Assembly: GCA_036476315.1 (NCBI GenBank)
Contig: JAZGBI010000016.1
Coordinates: 1 to 46,192 of the forward strand
DNA: 46,192 nucleotides
Direction: 5' to 3'
From: Candidatus Neomarinimicrobiota bacterium
GTDB lineage: Bacteria; Fidelibacterota; Marinisomatia; Marinisomatales; S15-B10
Shown here: piece by piece, positions 25,493 to 35,295 of the stretch
Layout: each line of letters starts with the position of its first letter
Numbering within the stretch: position 1 is the first letter of the stretch
Made by a program: the position numbers and the translations under genes
Notes under the pieces: generated by a model
Database searches by the model: none
What the model saw: the letters and a program-made list of their open reading frames with translations, nothing else
What the model was told of the DNA's origin: nothing

Positions 25493-28082
25493 CGGTTCCC
25501 TTCAGGAGCAGGGTGAGCTCGTCCAGGATTTCTCTGAGAACGGTATCAAGTCTTTTTGAATTCTTGCCTCCCGCCGTAGCAAGGTGGGGCTTTCCTCCAC
25601 CGCCCCCACCCAGCTTCTTGCCGAAAGACTTTGCCAGATCATCGGCTCTGATTCCCTCGCGGACGAGATCGGGCGAAACAACGCACACCAGAGACGGTTT
25701 TGTTTCTATGCTGGTACCCAGCACCCCAATGCCGCTTCCCAGGACCTCAATCAGGTGATCGCCCACTTGTTTCAAGTGATCCAGGTCATCCTCCTCCACC
25801 CGGGATACCAGAATACGGTGGTTCCCTACCTCCCGGCTCTCTTTCAACATTCTTGCCAGCTTGTCGCCACCCCCGGATGACCTCCGTTTTTTCAGATCTT
25901 TCTCAAGCTTCTTTCTTTGCTCAAGTAAAGCTACCACCCGGTCGACGATCTCGTCAGCGGGAGCATTGAGCAATTCCCGGACTTTTGACAGAGATTCAAA
26001 TCGTCTTGCCACGTGCTCCACAGCTCCGACACCGGTAACAGCAAAAAGTCTTCGTACGCCGGAAGCGAGCGAGGACTCTTCAGTTATCTTGAAAAAACCG
26101 ATGTCTCCCGTCCGCTTCACATGAACGCCCCCGCACAACTCCTTTGAGAAGTCACCAATGGAGATTACCCTGACCTGAGCCCCGTACTTTTCTTCGAATA
26201 TGGCGACGGCTCCCCCCTCCCGTGCTTCATGGAAATCCCGGACACTGATGTCCAGTTCGGTGTTGTTCCGGATTTCCCTGTTGACAATGTCTTCGATTTT
26301 TCTCAATTCTTCCGGGGAAACCTTTTCGTAGTGGGTAAAATCAAACCTGAGGTAGTCGGGCCCGACGAGAGATCCCGCCTGCTGGACGTGATCGCCGAGA
26401 ACAAGTTTTAGCGCCCTGTGGAGCAGATGTGTGGCCGTGTGATTCAGCGTAATCTTCTTTCGTCTTTCCCCCTCCACCTGTGCGGTAACGCGCTCCGAGG
26501 TGATCTCGGCCCTTTCCAAAAACGTGCCCACATGAATATGAGTGTCTCCATCCTTAACCGTGTCCGTCACTTCAAGTCTGAAACCGTCGCCTGTGAGGAT
26601 TCCAGTATCGCCGACCTGGCCCCCCTGCTCCCCGTAGAACGGTGTCTTGTCCAGCACCACCAGGATATGACCACTGGACTCCTGGTAGCGGCGGATGAAA
26701 GATTCCGAAGAGAGATCCGTGTAACCCAGGAATTCCGAATCGTCCCCTTCCGTAACGACTGTCCATTGCTTCAAGGAGGGGTCGAAACTGAATCTTGCCT
26801 CCGACCGGGCTCTCTCCCGCTGACGCGTCATTTCCCGTTCAAAACCCGCCGTTTCCACCCCCAATCCCTTCTCCTTTGCCATCTGTTTCGTTAAGTCCAG
26901 GGGAAAACCGTACGTATCGTAAAGTCTGAAAGCATCCTCTCCGGGGATTGTTTCGCCGGACAGATTCTCAGTGATCCGTTCGAACTGCTCCAGTCCCCTG
27001 TCGAGAGTCTCGTTGAATTTGATTTCCTCGACTTCCAGCACTTTTTCCACGTGAGCCTTTCTCTCCACGAGCTCGGGATAGACCTCGCCCATTTCTTCGA
27101 TCACGGTTTCAGCCAGGCGGTAAAGAAACGGCTCGTGAAATCCGAGCTCCCGGCCGAAACGGGCCGCCCGTCTCAAAATCCGGCGTGACACGTGACCTCT
27201 CCCCTCGTTGGAAGGAAGCACGCCATCTGCGATTGCGAAGGAAAGCATCCGAGCGTGGTCGGTAATGGCCCGGTAGGCAACCGGATGATCTTCGCATTGT
27301 GTGGTCGTGATCTCTTCGAGTCTTCGGGTCAACGGCTGAAAAAGATCCGTTTCGTAATCGCTTGTTTTATTCTGGAGTACAGCCGTAATTCTTTCGAGGC
27401 CGGCCCCCGTATCCACATGTTTAAGCGGAAGATCGTCCACGGAACCGTCCGGGTTCAGATTATTCTGAATGAATACGAGGTTCCACAGTTCCCAATACTG
27501 GGGGGAGGCATTGATCTGTTTCCTGTCCTGCTTTGAAACATCTTCCCCCACATAGTAGTGAATTTCGGAGCAGGGACCACAGGGGCCCGTCTCTCCCATT
27601 TCCCAGAAATTGTCTTTCTTTCCAAAGCGAAGGACACGTTCGGGCTCAATGTCAGTCACCTTTTTCCAGAGCTCGGCTGCTTCATCATCTTTCTCGTATA
27701 CGGTGGCCCAAAGACGGTCCTTGGGCAATTGCCAGACTTCTGTCATGAGTTCCCAGGCCCACCGGATCGCCTCCTCTTTGTAGTAATCACCGAACGACCA
27801 GTTGCCCAGCATCTCGAAGAATGTGTGATGAAAGGCGTCGTATCCCACATCTTCGAGATCGTTATGCTTACCGCTTACACGAATACATTTCTGAGAGTTG
27901 ACCAGACGGGGGTGTTTCGCTTTCTCTTTGCCAAGGAACACATTCTTGAACTGATTCATCCCGGCATTGGTGAACAACAGGCTGGGATCATCCCTCGGAA
28001 TGAGGGAGGAACTGCGGACTGAGGCGTGGTCCCGTTCTTTGAAAAAGTCGATGAAGGTTTGTCGGACTTCTTTCGCTTTCAT
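25485..28082 (-). CDS. alaS: alanyl-tRNA synthetase
   Basis: Class II synthetase charging tRNA-Ala, 865 residues, near the usual 870-880. Domains in order: catalytic core (residues 1-240, with FTNAGMNQFKNVFLG), tRNA-recognition helices, the editing domain with zinc residues HTATH and CGGVHVKRTGDIG, and the C-Ala domain with a glycine-rich tail (KKLGGGGGGKPHLATAGG). A tRNA-Ala gene lies 9.5 kb upstream in the same orientation. It starts 3 bp after the barrel-protein gene and overlaps gcvPB by 8 bp. Confidence 0.98.
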   Translation of the reverse strand: MKAKEVRQTFIDFFKERDHASVRSSSLIPRDDPSLLFTNAGMNQFKNVFLGKEKAKHPRLVNSQKCIRVSGKHNDLEDVGYDAFHHTFFEMLGNWSFGDYYKEEAIRWAWELMTEVWQLPKDRLWATVYEKDDEAAELWKKVTDIEPERVLRFGKKDNFWEMGETGPCGPCSEIHYYVGEDVSKQDRKQINASPQYWELWNLVFIQNNLNPDGSVDDLPLKHVDTGAGLERITAVLQNKTSDYETDLFQPLTRRLEEITTTQCEDHPVAYRAITDHARMLSFAIADGVLPSNEGRGHVSRRILRRAARFGRELGFHEPFLYRLAETVIEEMGEVYPELVERKAHVEKVLEVEEIKFNETLDRGLEQFERITENLSGETIPGEDAFRLYDTYGFPLDLTKQMAKEKGLGVETAGFEREMTRQRERARSEARFSFDPSLKQWTVVTEGDDSEFLGYTDLSSESFIRRYQESSGHILVVLDKTPFYGEQGGQVGDTGILTGDGFRLEVTDTVKDGDTHIHVGTFLERAEITSERVTAQVEGERRKKITLNHTATHLLHRALKLVLGDHVQQAGSLVGPDYLRFDFTHYEKVSPEELRKIEDIVNREIRNNTELDISVRDFHEAREGGAVAIFEEKYGAQVRVISIGDFSKELCGGVHVKRTGDIGFFKITEESSLASGVRRLFAVTGVGAVEHVARRFESLSKVRELLNAPADEIVDRVVALLEQRKKLEKDLKKRRSSGGGDKLARMLKESREVGNHRILVSRVEEDDLDHLKQVGDHLIEVLGSGIGVLGTSIETKPSLVCVVSPDLVREGIRADDLAKSFGKKLGGGGGGKPHLATAGGKNSKRLDTVLREILDELTLLLKGTDV

Positions 28083-28085
28083 AAT

Positions 28086-29642
28086 TCAGAAACTGAAGGA
28101 CGTCTCTATGGTGGTGATATTGATGGACTCACCTTTATCGCTCACGTCACCGTCCCCGTTCACATCGGAAAAGGTTCTGCGGTTCACGTAATTGAGGGTA
28201 AGACCTCCCGCCAGCTCAATGCTTACCCGGTATCCCATGACCGTACTCTCGGAGGCCATGAATTCGAATGGATTTTCAACATTCCGCTGATAGTAGAACA
28301 ATGAGGCCCCCTTTAATCTTGAAAATCCTTGCCGAAGCAAGACTGTCGCTTTCAAACTCTGATTCTGACGTTCTTCGAATTGGTCGAGGTCGGGCTCCCA
28401 GATCTGTCCCGTCAGGTTCTGGTACTCGGTCACAAGGGAAACAAGGCTGCCCAGATTCACACCGAACTTACCGTAGAATCCCCTCTGCTTCCCAAAGGTC
28501 CCCAGCTTACTTTCCTTCGTTTGAATGGTCATCCGCCCCAGGGAATTCTGACTAAAAGTTGCCCTCTCAACCTCGTAGGACAGGTCCCAGTACCAGAAGT
28601 CAAATCGTCCGTCCCCGGGGATAATGCGGTATTCCAGATTCAAGCGGACCGGTCCATAACGGGTGACAAACCCCACGGGAACGATCCCCACTCCCAAATC
28701 AACTTCCGTGCTGTCACTCGGGTCCTTCGTCTTTCCTATCAGTTTGGCAATCTCTGCGTAAACGGCGACGGACACGTTTTCACTATCAAGAACTGGATAG
28801 GCCACGTCGACGGCAGCACCCACTATCGCGTCACTATTGTCCTTCACGTTTATGGGTTCGCTTTTTGCCCTGATGTCCTTATCCAGGACGTACGGGACAC
28901 CGCTCCAACCGGAACTCGCATTTAGAGTGTCCGTAATCCCATCGCCGTCTATGTCCAGGTCCTCAGAGTCGCGGATGCCATCACCATCGCTGTCGAGGTA
29001 TTGACTCTTGTCATCCGGAAAATCGTCCACAAGATCGGGTCGTCCGTCGTCGTCACGGTCTTTCAAACCGAGATATTGGTTTCTATCGGCAACAAGGGAG
29101 ACACCGATTTCAAAATAACCGGGTACGGAAGTAGTCACCCTCGCTCCAAATAGACCCACGTTCTCTTTGAAATCGTTGACGAATCCGGTTATCCCGTATC
29201 TGTCCGATTTCGCCTTGTACTCCAGGCCAACCTTTCTCACCTGAGGATATTGAATGGTATTGGAGTAATCGGCCACCAGAATGCCATACCCGAGCGTTAC
29301 ATGATCCAGGGAACCCACGCGGACATAGAGGGGGTCAACGGGGGAGCCGTACCGGATGTAGTAGATCTTGTCAATAATCGTATTCTTGAAGGCCGAGAGG
29401 GATGAAAAATCCCATTCGTCCCGGTGAATATTACCATCAGAATCCATGTACAAGACAATGTCGAGAGCAACGCCGAATTCTCCCATGGGAATCACCGGGC
29501 GAAAAGCGAACTGATTCCACAACTTCCTATCGATTGTGACAGTGCCGAAACTCCCTTCCATCGATTTTTCCGGCTCATCCTGAGCCAGGACGAGACCCGC
29601 GAAAATGGAAAGGAAAAAAGCGGTGCGGTGTACTTTTTTCAT
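28086..29642 (-). CDS. predicted outer-membrane beta-barrel protein with thrombospondin-3-like calcium repeats
   Basis: 518-residue protein, function unknown. A signal peptide (residues 1-20, cleavage likely after LVLA) precedes alternating amphipathic strands, and the chain ends in aromatic Phe (ETSFSF), as outer-membrane barrels do. About residues 190-240 hold Asp-rich TSP3-like calcium-binding repeats (DRDDDGRPDLVDDFPDD, LDSDGDGIRDSEDLDIDGDG), and a further DVNGDGDVSD loop occurs near the C-terminus. The repeats lie inside the barrel sequence, so they probably form a surface or periplasmic loop. It has its own TTGAAT-17-TAAATT promoter and GGAG before the ATG. alaS follows after 3 bp. Confidence 0.75.
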   Translation of the reverse strand: MKKVHRTAFFLSIFAGLVLAQDEPEKSMEGSFGTVTIDRKLWNQFAFRPVIPMGEFGVALDIVLYMDSDGNIHRDEWDFSSLSAFKNTIIDKIYYIRYGSPVDPLYVRVGSLDHVTLGYGILVADYSNTIQYPQVRKVGLEYKAKSDRYGITGFVNDFKENVGLFGARVTTSVPGYFEIGVSLVADRNQYLGLKDRDDDGRPDLVDDFPDDKSQYLDSDGDGIRDSEDLDIDGDGITDTLNASSGWSGVPYVLDKDIRAKSEPINVKDNSDAIVGAAVDVAYPVLDSENVSVAVYAEIAKLIGKTKDPSDSTEVDLGVGIVPVGFVTRYGPVRLNLEYRIIPGDGRFDFWYWDLSYEVERATFSQNSLGRMTIQTKESKLGTFGKQRGFYGKFGVNLGSLVSLVTEYQNLTGQIWEPDLDQFEERQNQSLKATVLLRQGFSRLKGASLFYYQRNVENPFEFMASESTVMGYRVSIELAGGLTLNYVNRRTFSDVNGDGDVSDKGESINITTIETSFSF

Positions 29643-29666
29643 CGTGAGAGACTCCGAATAAAATCG

Positions 29667-29695
29667 AATTTACCGTCCACTCCAGGCATATTCAA
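29667..29695 (-). promoter_or_regulatory. candidate promoter of the barrel-protein gene (TTGAAT-N17-TAAATT)
   Basis: Minus-strand TTGAAT (29695-29690) and TAAATT (29672-29667) with a 17-bp spacer, followed by C. The -10 ends 24 bp before the ATG, leaving room for the GGAG ribosome binding site. The -35 overlaps the 3' end of recX. Confidence 0.55.
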
Positions 29696-30330
29696 TCGCT
29701 TTTTAGACGAGAAATCACGGGTTCCATATCCTCCCATGTGTACCCTTTCCTCCTGAGTAGATTTATCAATCTGGCTCTCTCTTTCCGCTCCAGCCGTTCG
29801 CCCGGCTCAATACCTTTGTTTTTCAGGAGTCTCTCAATGAGAACGCTGGGAGGGTGTTGGCGATAGGTATCTTCAAGGATTTCCTCGATCATATCCCGGT
29901 CTACTCCGGCCTTCATGAGCTCGTCCTTCAGAGCCCTGGGGCCCAGTTGTTTCCTGCCTGTCCGGTCCCGGGCGAGCATTTCGGCAAACTCCCTGTCGTT
30001 CAAGAAACCCTTTTCCTCCAATTCCCGGAGAACGGGCTCTATCATCTCCATGCTCCACCCTTTCTTCAACAATTTTCTCTGCAATTCGCGAGTGCTCCGC
30101 TGCCGGTAACTCAAAAGATTGAGGGCCGCACCCTTGACCTTTCCCTGCTCGTCCTGAGAGACGAGCATGTTGATTTCCCCATCTGTCAAACGGTCGCCAA
30201 TCTCGATCCCATGGTCATAAAAAATGCCTTCAGCGATGCTGAAGGCAAACTCCCCATCAAGATAAATGGACCGCCGATCCGGACGTTTTACATTGACCTT
30301 GATATGCGTAACTTCATTCTTCCTTGCCAT
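29692..30330 (-). CDS. recX: RecX-family regulatory protein
   Basis: Small protein that binds RecA filaments and restrains recombination. It has repeated three-helix units, for example RSTRELQRKLLKKGW and GPRALKDELMKAGVDRDMI, and an N-terminal beta region (DGEFAFSIAEGIFYDHGIEI). The ATG at 30330 gives 212 residues starting MARKNEV; a frame opening at 30366 would overlap recA by 32 bp. It stands directly downstream of recA, the usual arrangement. Confidence 0.9.
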   Translation of the reverse strand: MARKNEVTHIKVNVKRPDRRSIYLDGEFAFSIAEGIFYDHGIEIGDRLTDGEINMLVSQDEQGKVKGAALNLLSYRQRSTRELQRKLLKKGWSMEMIEPVLRELEEKGFLNDREFAEMLARDRTGRKQLGPRALKDELMKAGVDRDMIEEILEDTYRQHPPSVLIERLLKNKGIEPGERLERKERARLINLLRRKGYTWEDMEPVISRLKSD

Positions 30331-30334
30331 CCCA

Positions 30335-31366
30335 TCAGGTGCCGGGCTCTTGACCGGTCTTCTCAACTTCCATGCCCAAAAACGCCCTCACTTCACTCTC
30401 TATGCTTGAGCGAACATCGTCATATTCTTTGAGATAGCTCCTCACGGCTTCCCGTCCCTGGCCGAGCTTTTCGTCCCCGTATGAATACCAGGCGCCGGAC
30501 TTTTCCACGATATCGCCGCTGACGGCTAGGTCAAGCAGATCCCCCTCCCTGGAAATACCCTCACCGTACATTATGTCAAACTCCGTCTGCCTGAACGGCG
30601 GGGCACACTTGTTTTTGACCACTTTTACTCTCACCCGCGACCCGATGCTTTGATCCCCATCCTTTATGGTTGAGATGCGACGAATATCCAGGCGGATAGA
30701 AGTGTAGAATTTCAATGCCCGGCCACCGGGGGTAGTTTCAGGACTCCCGAACATGACGCCTATTTTTTCACGGATTTGGTTGATAAAAATGACGGCCGTG
30801 TTTGACTTCGACACAGCCCCCGTTAGTTTTCGAAGAGCCTGAGACATCAATCTCGCCTGCAATCCAACATAACTCTCACCCATTTCACCTTCGAGTTCCA
30901 CTCTTGGAACCAGAGCTGCCACGGAATCAATGATAACCAGATCGACGGCACCGCTGCGAACAAGCGTCTCACAGATATCAAGGGCCTGTTCACCGGTATC
31001 TGGCTGTGAAACCAGCAAATCGGTAATATTCACACCCAGTTTTTGGGCATAGAGAGGATCGAGGGCGTGTTCGGCGTCTATGAAAACGCCATATCCCCCT
31101 TTTTTCTGGGCTTCTGCGAGGATGTGTAAGGAAAGCGTTGTTTTTCCTGACATTTCCGGTCCATATATCTCCGTTGTTCTTCCCCGGGGAATTCCCTCGA
31201 TGCCCAGAGCGGCATCCAGCGACAGGGCTCCGGTGGGAATGACATCGAATTTCCCCGTCATTTTGTCCTCTCCGAGGCGCATAACGGATCCCTTCCCAAA
31301 CTGACGGTCAATTTGACCAATCGCGAGTTCCAGCGCCTTGAGCTTCTTCTCATCATTTTTGCCCAT
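30335..31366 (-). CDS. recA: RecA recombinase
   Basis: DNA-dependent ATPase for homologous recombination and repair signalling, 343 residues. Walker A is GPEMSGKTT (69-77; the usual second Ser is Met here). Walker [14 protein letters not shown]-binding loop 1 ([16 protein letters not shown]) and loop 2 ([20 protein letters not shown]) are present. It sits between thpR and recX with gaps of 11 and 4 bp. No LexA/SOS box was recognised, and the gene appears to be read from an upstream promoter with cinA-thpR. Confidence 0.99.
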   Translation of the reverse strand: MGKNDEKKLKALELAIGQIDRQFGKGSVMRLGEDKMTGKFDVIPTGALSLDAALGIEGIPRGRTTEIYGPEMSGKTTLSLHILAEAQKKGGYGVFIDAEHALDPLYAQKLGVNITDLLVSQPDTGEQALDICETLVRSGAVDLVIIDSVAALVPRVELEGEMGESYVGLQARLMSQALRKLTGAVSKSNTAVIFINQIREKIGVMFGSPETTPGGRALKFYTSIRLDIRRISTIKDGDQSIGSRVRVKVVKNKCAPPFRQTEFDIMYGEGISREGDLLDLAVSGDIVEKSGAWYSYGDEKLGQGREAVRSYLKEYDDVRSSIESEVRAFLGMEVEKTGQEPGT

Positions 31367-31377
31367 TGTTCTCTCCG

Positions 31378-31959
31378 TTATTTTGTGGGCGTTAATTCAA
31401 AGATTCCAAGTACGGAGTAGATAGGTCCTCCAGGGACAAGGTCACTCTGAAAAAACTTCACCTTCTGAACACTAAAATCGATAGGATCGTACTCAGAATT
31501 TATAAAAAGGGATACATCCGGGGTAACCTTTTGTGGATATCGAACGCGCCCGATGGTCACATGGGGCGAGTATTCCCTATTCTCAGGAGGGTATCCCAGC
31601 TTTTTCAGATTGGCATTGATATCCTCCACAAGCGCCTTGAGTTTTTCCACCTCTCCACCGATCCCCAACCAGAGAACCCTGGGTCTCTCCTTTTTCGGGA
31701 ACACACCGGTATCCCGGACTTCCAGCGAAAAATCGTGGTGCCCTTCTACCGCCTTTGCTACTGCCCGTTTGATGTTTGAAGCCTCCTCCGGAGGGGTGGC
31801 ACCGATGAAGCGGAGAGTGAAATGAATGTTAGCGGCCTTGATCCACTTCACCACTTTTGCCTTAGCCTCAACCGTTGTCTGGAGGTGGATTGCCGTCGAC
31901 TTCACCCTGTTGGGAAGTTCCACCCCCAGAAATGTGCGAAGTAATCGCTCAGCTGCCAT
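31378..31959 (-). CDS. thpR: RNA 2',3'-cyclic phosphodiesterase (2'-5' RNA ligase family)
   Basis: Two-histidine phosphoesterase that opens 2',3'-cyclic phosphate ends on RNA. The paired active-site motifs are HFTL (46-49) and HVTI (133-136), which together with the 193-residue length define the ThpR/LigT family. It follows cinA by 75 bp and precedes recA by 11 bp, a neighbourhood seen in several bacterial groups. Its biological RNA substrate is unknown. Confidence 0.93.
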   Translation of the reverse strand: MAAERLLRTFLGVELPNRVKSTAIHLQTTVEAKAKVVKWIKAANIHFTLRFIGATPPEEASNIKRAVAKAVEGHHDFSLEVRDTGVFPKKERPRVLWLGIGGEVEKLKALVEDINANLKKLGYPPENREYSPHVTIGRVRYPQKVTPDVSLFINSEYDPIDFSVQKVKFFQSDLVPGGPIYSVLGIFELTPTK

Positions 31960-32034
31960 CGCCAGGAAGAAGTCCCCTCACTTCCATTCCATAAAGTATC
32001 TCTCTAAGTGAAAATGCTATCACACAACCTGATG

Positions 32035-33240
32035 TTAAATTGCGAGTCTCAACATATTCAGCGCAGCCTGAGCAGCGAGTTCCTTGTTAAAGCGTCTGTT
32101 TTCGGAAAAAATGAATCGTTTCACCTGTCTCTTTCCGGAGAAGTCGAGACCTATATAGGTGAGACCCACGGGTTTCTCCTGTGTGGCACCGCCCGGCCCG
32201 GCGATGCCTGTAGTGGAGATTCCCATCTGGGCTTGAAATCTGTCCCTTACCCCCTGTGCCATCTGTCTGGCCGTTTCTTCACTCACTGCGCCTTCAGCCT
32301 CGAGTGTCTTCTTTTTGACTTCGAGGATTGAAATCTTGGCCTCATTACTGTAAGTCACGACGCCTCCAAGAACGTAGTCAGAGCTGCCCGGTACATTGGT
32401 CAATCTATCGGTCAGGAGTCCACCCGTGCACGACTCAGCCGCGGCAACGGTCACGTTATTTTCTCGCAGCAGCTTCCCCACCACCTCTTCAAGTGTTTCC
32501 CAATCTTCCCCGTACACATAGTCGCCTGCCCGGTCGTAGACAGCGGACATGAATTCCGTCACAGCGTCGGGGTCTGTATGGGTCAGACGAAGATCAACGC
32601 CCATGAATCCAGGCAGGAATGACACTTCAATTTCAGAAGTCTGCACAAGGTCGGAAAGAAGATCGTAGAGAGCCGACTCCATGATTCCGGTGGTTCGTAT
32701 CGTATGCACACTTAAGCTCTGTGTGACAATTCCCTGGAGATTTGGAAGAACGATTTCTTCCATCATCGTCTTCATCTCCATTGGAACGCCAGGAAGGACA
32801 TAATAACGAGTCTCATCTTTTTCGAACATGATACCGAGCGCGGATCCCTTGGGATTTGGAATGACACTCCCCCTGTCTGGAATATAGGCCTGTACCTGGT
32901 TAGAGTCCGGAATCTCAAGACCTCTCCGGTCGAATTTTTCCACCAGTTCCCCATAATATTCCTTATCAAACTTCAAGTTGGCTCCCATAAAATCACAAAA
33001 CGCTTCTTTGGTCACGTCGTCATTCGTGGGTCCCAGACCGCCCGTACAGATAATCAGGTCCGCTTTCTCCCCTGCGATTCCCAGCGCCTCAACGATATCC
33101 TCCCGTGAATCTCTGACAGACATTTTGAATGTTGTTCGAATGCCCAAGTCCATCAGTTTCCGGCCGATCCAGGTTGAATTCGAATCGAGGGAAAATCCCC
33201 CCAGGAGCTCATTCCCGATGGAAATGATAGCGGCCTTCAT
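32035..33240 (-). CDS. cinA: CinA-family protein (competence/damage-inducible, NMN deamidase)
   Basis: Two-domain protein: an N-terminal molybdopterin-binding-like domain (residues 1-170, ICTGGLGPTNDDVTKEA) related to ADP-ribose pyrophosphatases, and a C-terminal CinA domain (about 245-400, AAAESCTGGLLTDRLTNVPG) that in other bacteria deamidates nicotinamide mononucleotide. Length 401 is typical. The start overlaps the pgpA stop by 4 bp. Closeness to recA is common and gave the gene its competence link. Confidence 0.95.
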   Translation of the reverse strand: MKAAIISIGNELLGGFSLDSNSTWIGRKLMDLGIRTTFKMSVRDSREDIVEALGIAGEKADLIICTGGLGPTNDDVTKEAFCDFMGANLKFDKEYYGELVEKFDRRGLEIPDSNQVQAYIPDRGSVIPNPKGSALGIMFEKDETRYYVLPGVPMEMKTMMEEIVLPNLQGIVTQSLSVHTIRTTGIMESALYDLLSDLVQTSEIEVSFLPGFMGVDLRLTHTDPDAVTEFMSAVYDRAGDYVYGEDWETLEEVVGKLLRENNVTVAAAESCTGGLLTDRLTNVPGSSDYVLGGVVTYSNEAKISILEVKKKTLEAEGAVSEETARQMAQGVRDRFQAQMGISTTGIAGPGGATQEKPVGLTYIGLDFSGKRQVKRFIFSENRRFNKELAAQAALNMLRLAI

Positions 33241-33695
33241 TTCACCAATTTGACCACTTCGATCACACCGACGGTATATGCCGCCGCGATGACGTCATCC
33301 AGCATTATTCCCCAACCCCCTCCGAGACTCTCACTCTGTCTTGCGGGGAACACCTTGACTATATCGAAGAAGCGAAAAAGGAGAAAGGCCAGGACCATTA
33401 AACTCCACGTTTTCGGGACAACGGCAAGAGCAATCCACATGCCCACCCACTCGTCCACAACAACGTAAGATGGGTCGATTTTACCGTTCCCGTTCGATAC
33501 GATTGCCGAAACGATGACTCCCACGAGAAAAAGGTTCAGGAGGATCAGAACGTAGGGGAACGTTTCAATCGCTGGCAGGACCCACCATATGACCAGGGCA
33601 ACCGCACTGGCCCATGTTCCCGGGGCGAGAGGAAGGTATCCGATCTTGGCGATTGAGGCAATCCAATCAGATGCACGAAGGAGAAACGCCCTCAC
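33237..33695 (-). CDS. pgpA: phosphatidylglycerophosphatase A
   Basis: Membrane phosphatase that removes phosphate from phosphatidylglycerophosphate to give phosphatidylglycerol. Family motifs: IGYLPLAPGTWAS, VVVDEWVGMWIA and FRFFDIVKVFPARQSE, followed by GGGWGIMLDDVIAA. Length is 152 residues with about four hydrophobic segments. It overlaps pgsA by 4 bp (ATGA) on one side and cinA by 4 bp on the other, so synthase and phosphatase of this lipid are coupled. Confidence 0.95.
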   Translation of the reverse strand: MRAFLLRASDWIASIAKIGYLPLAPGTWASAVALVIWWVLPAIETFPYVLILLNLFLVGVIVSAIVSNGNGKIDPSYVVVDEWVGMWIALAVVPKTWSLMVLAFLLFRFFDIVKVFPARQSESLGGGWGIMLDDVIAAAYTVGVIEVVKLVK

Positions 33696-34333
33696 GGCGT
33701 CTGATGCGGGGTTGAGATGAATTCCCAGATTGTCTGACGGTTGATGAACAGGTAGCTGAGGCCGGTGTAAGCGGTAAAGAGAGTCACGGCGAGAAGCGCG
33801 TAATAAATAAGGTGCAAAGAATCAACAGCAGATGTGATTGTGTCTGTGGCCAGAAGCGATAGTTTCTTCATCGCGAGGTATGAAAGAACAAGGAGAACGC
33901 CCGCGACTTGAGTTACGGTCTTGAATTTTGCGATCTTGCTCGTCACAAGGCTGATTCCCCGACTCAAAAAGAGCATTCGAAGCCCGGTAACGAACATGTC
34001 ACGGAATATGATCAACGCGGCCATCCAGTAGGGTACCTTTCCCATAATGGCAAAGGAAATAAACGCGGATGATACGAGAATCTTGTCTGCCAGTGGATCG
34101 AGGAATGCTCCCGCTTTGGTTACGAGATTCCGCTTCCTGGCTATGTACCCGTCCCATGCGTCCGTCACCGATGCCACGATAAACACGAGAAGCGCCGCCG
34201 GTCTTGCCCACGGAGCATCATAGAATAGACAGATGATGAAAATGGGAGTTAGCAGAATCCGTCCCACGGTGAGAATGTTGGGCATCATTGAGTGGAGAGA
34301 AGAGCCTTTCAATATGCGTGCAATCAGCTTCAT
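33692..34333 (-). CDS. pgsA: CDP-diacylglycerol-glycerol-3-phosphate 3-phosphatidyltransferase
   Basis: Makes phosphatidylglycerophosphate from CDP-diacylglycerol in the inner membrane. The full CDP-alcohol motif is present (D61-G62, A65-R66, G75, D79, D83 within DGYIARKRNLVTKAG and FLDPLADK). The 213-residue length and N-terminal MPNILTVGRILLTP match PgsA. The direct overlap with pgpA supports this function over other CDP-alcohol transferases. recR lies 11 bp upstream. Confidence 0.95.
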   Translation of the reverse strand: MKLIARILKGSSLHSMMPNILTVGRILLTPIFIICLFYDAPWARPAALLVFIVASVTDAWDGYIARKRNLVTKAGAFLDPLADKILVSSAFISFAIMGKVPYWMAALIIFRDMFVTGLRMLFLSRGISLVTSKIAKFKTVTQVAGVLLVLSYLAMKKLSLLATDTITSAVDSLHLIYYALLAVTLFTAYTGLSYLFINRQTIWEFISTPHQTP

Positions 34334-34344
34334 AAACTAAACGG

Positions 34345-34938
34345 CTAGAGTTCTCTTCTCCCCTCCAAGGCGCTCACAATCGTCGCCTCGTCGACGTATT
34401 CCAGATCACCACCCACGGGAATACCTCTCGCCAGCCGCGTTACCTGAACACCATACGGCTTCAAGATCTTTGCCAGGTAGAGAGTCGTTGTCTCTCCTTC
34501 GACACTGGGGTTCGTCGCAATAATCACTTCCTTTTTTCCATCCATTCTTTCCAGAAGAGGATCCACATGTAGGTCATCGGGACCGATCCCATCCAGAGGC
34601 GACAGAACACCACCCAGAACATGGTACTTCCCATTGAACTCACCGGTCCTCTCAAGTGCCAGAACATCAATTGTGTCCTCCACCACACACAACAAAGTGT
34701 CATCTCGCTTGGCATCGCTGCAGATGCCACAGGGACCCGTTTCGGATATGTTGAAACAGATTGGGCACTCATGAATCATGTCTTTGACGTCGAGGACCGA
34801 CCTGGCAAGATTCACGGCCAGGTCTCTCTCGGACTTCAATAGATGAAATGCCATCCGTTGAGCCGTTTTCTTCCCAATTCCCGGAAACTGGGATAAAGCA
34901 TCGATAACTCTGTTCAAGGAATCTGGGAGTACTTTCAC
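34345..34938 (-). CDS. recR: recombination mediator RecR
   Basis: Toprim-fold clamp that works with RecO and RecF to load RecA on gapped DNA. The helix-hairpin-helix FPGIGKKTAQRMAFHLL is at residues 18-34, the zinc site is C58, C61, C70 and C73, and the Toprim Glu lies in LCVVEDTIDVLALE. Its 197 residues are typical. The order dnaX-ybaB-recR is one of the most conserved in bacteria. Confidence 0.98.
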   Translation of the reverse strand: MKVLPDSLNRVIDALSQFPGIGKKTAQRMAFHLLKSERDLAVNLARSVLDVKDMIHECPICFNISETGPCGICSDAKRDDTLLCVVEDTIDVLALERTGEFNGKYHVLGGVLSPLDGIGPDDLHVDPLLERMDGKKEVIIATNPSVEGETTTLYLAKILKPYGVQVTRLARGIPVGGDLEYVDEATIVSALEGRREL

Positions 34939-34941
34939 GAA

Positions 34942-35277
34942 TCACGTTCCGGGGATCTTCAAGTCTCCAAGGGATCCTGTGACGCCACTGGAAACGGAAG
35001 ACAATCGTCTCTGTGACTCCTCCCCCGCGTTTTTCATTGCTTGATTGACAGCGGCCACCACCAGATCTTCCACCATCTCCATATCCTCTTTCAGAACCTC
35101 AGGGTCGATCTTGATAGAGAGTAGTTCCTGTTTCCCGTTCACTCTCGCCGTCACCATCCCACCTCCCGCCTGAGCTTCAATCTCCAGCTTCTCCAGTTCC
35201 GCCTGAGCCGCCTCTAATTTCTCCTGAATATGTTTCGCCTGTTTCAACAAGTTTTGGAAATTGCCTTTCGTTATCAT
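34942..35277 (-). CDS. YbaB/EbfC family nucleoid-associated protein
   Basis: Small DNA-binding protein (111 residues) that forms dimers on DNA. The N-terminal coiled helix (NLLKQAKHIQEKLEAAQAEL) and the central GGGMVTARVNGKQELLSIKIDP are the family signature. It lies 18 bp after dnaX and 3 bp before recR, the usual position. Confidence 0.96.
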   Translation of the reverse strand: MITKGNFQNLLKQAKHIQEKLEAAQAELEKLEIEAQAGGGMVTARVNGKQELLSIKIDPEVLKEDMEMVEDLVVAAVNQAMKNAGEESQRRLSSVSSGVTGSLGDLKIPGT

Positions 35278-35295
35278 GGTACCTCCTTCAGTTCT

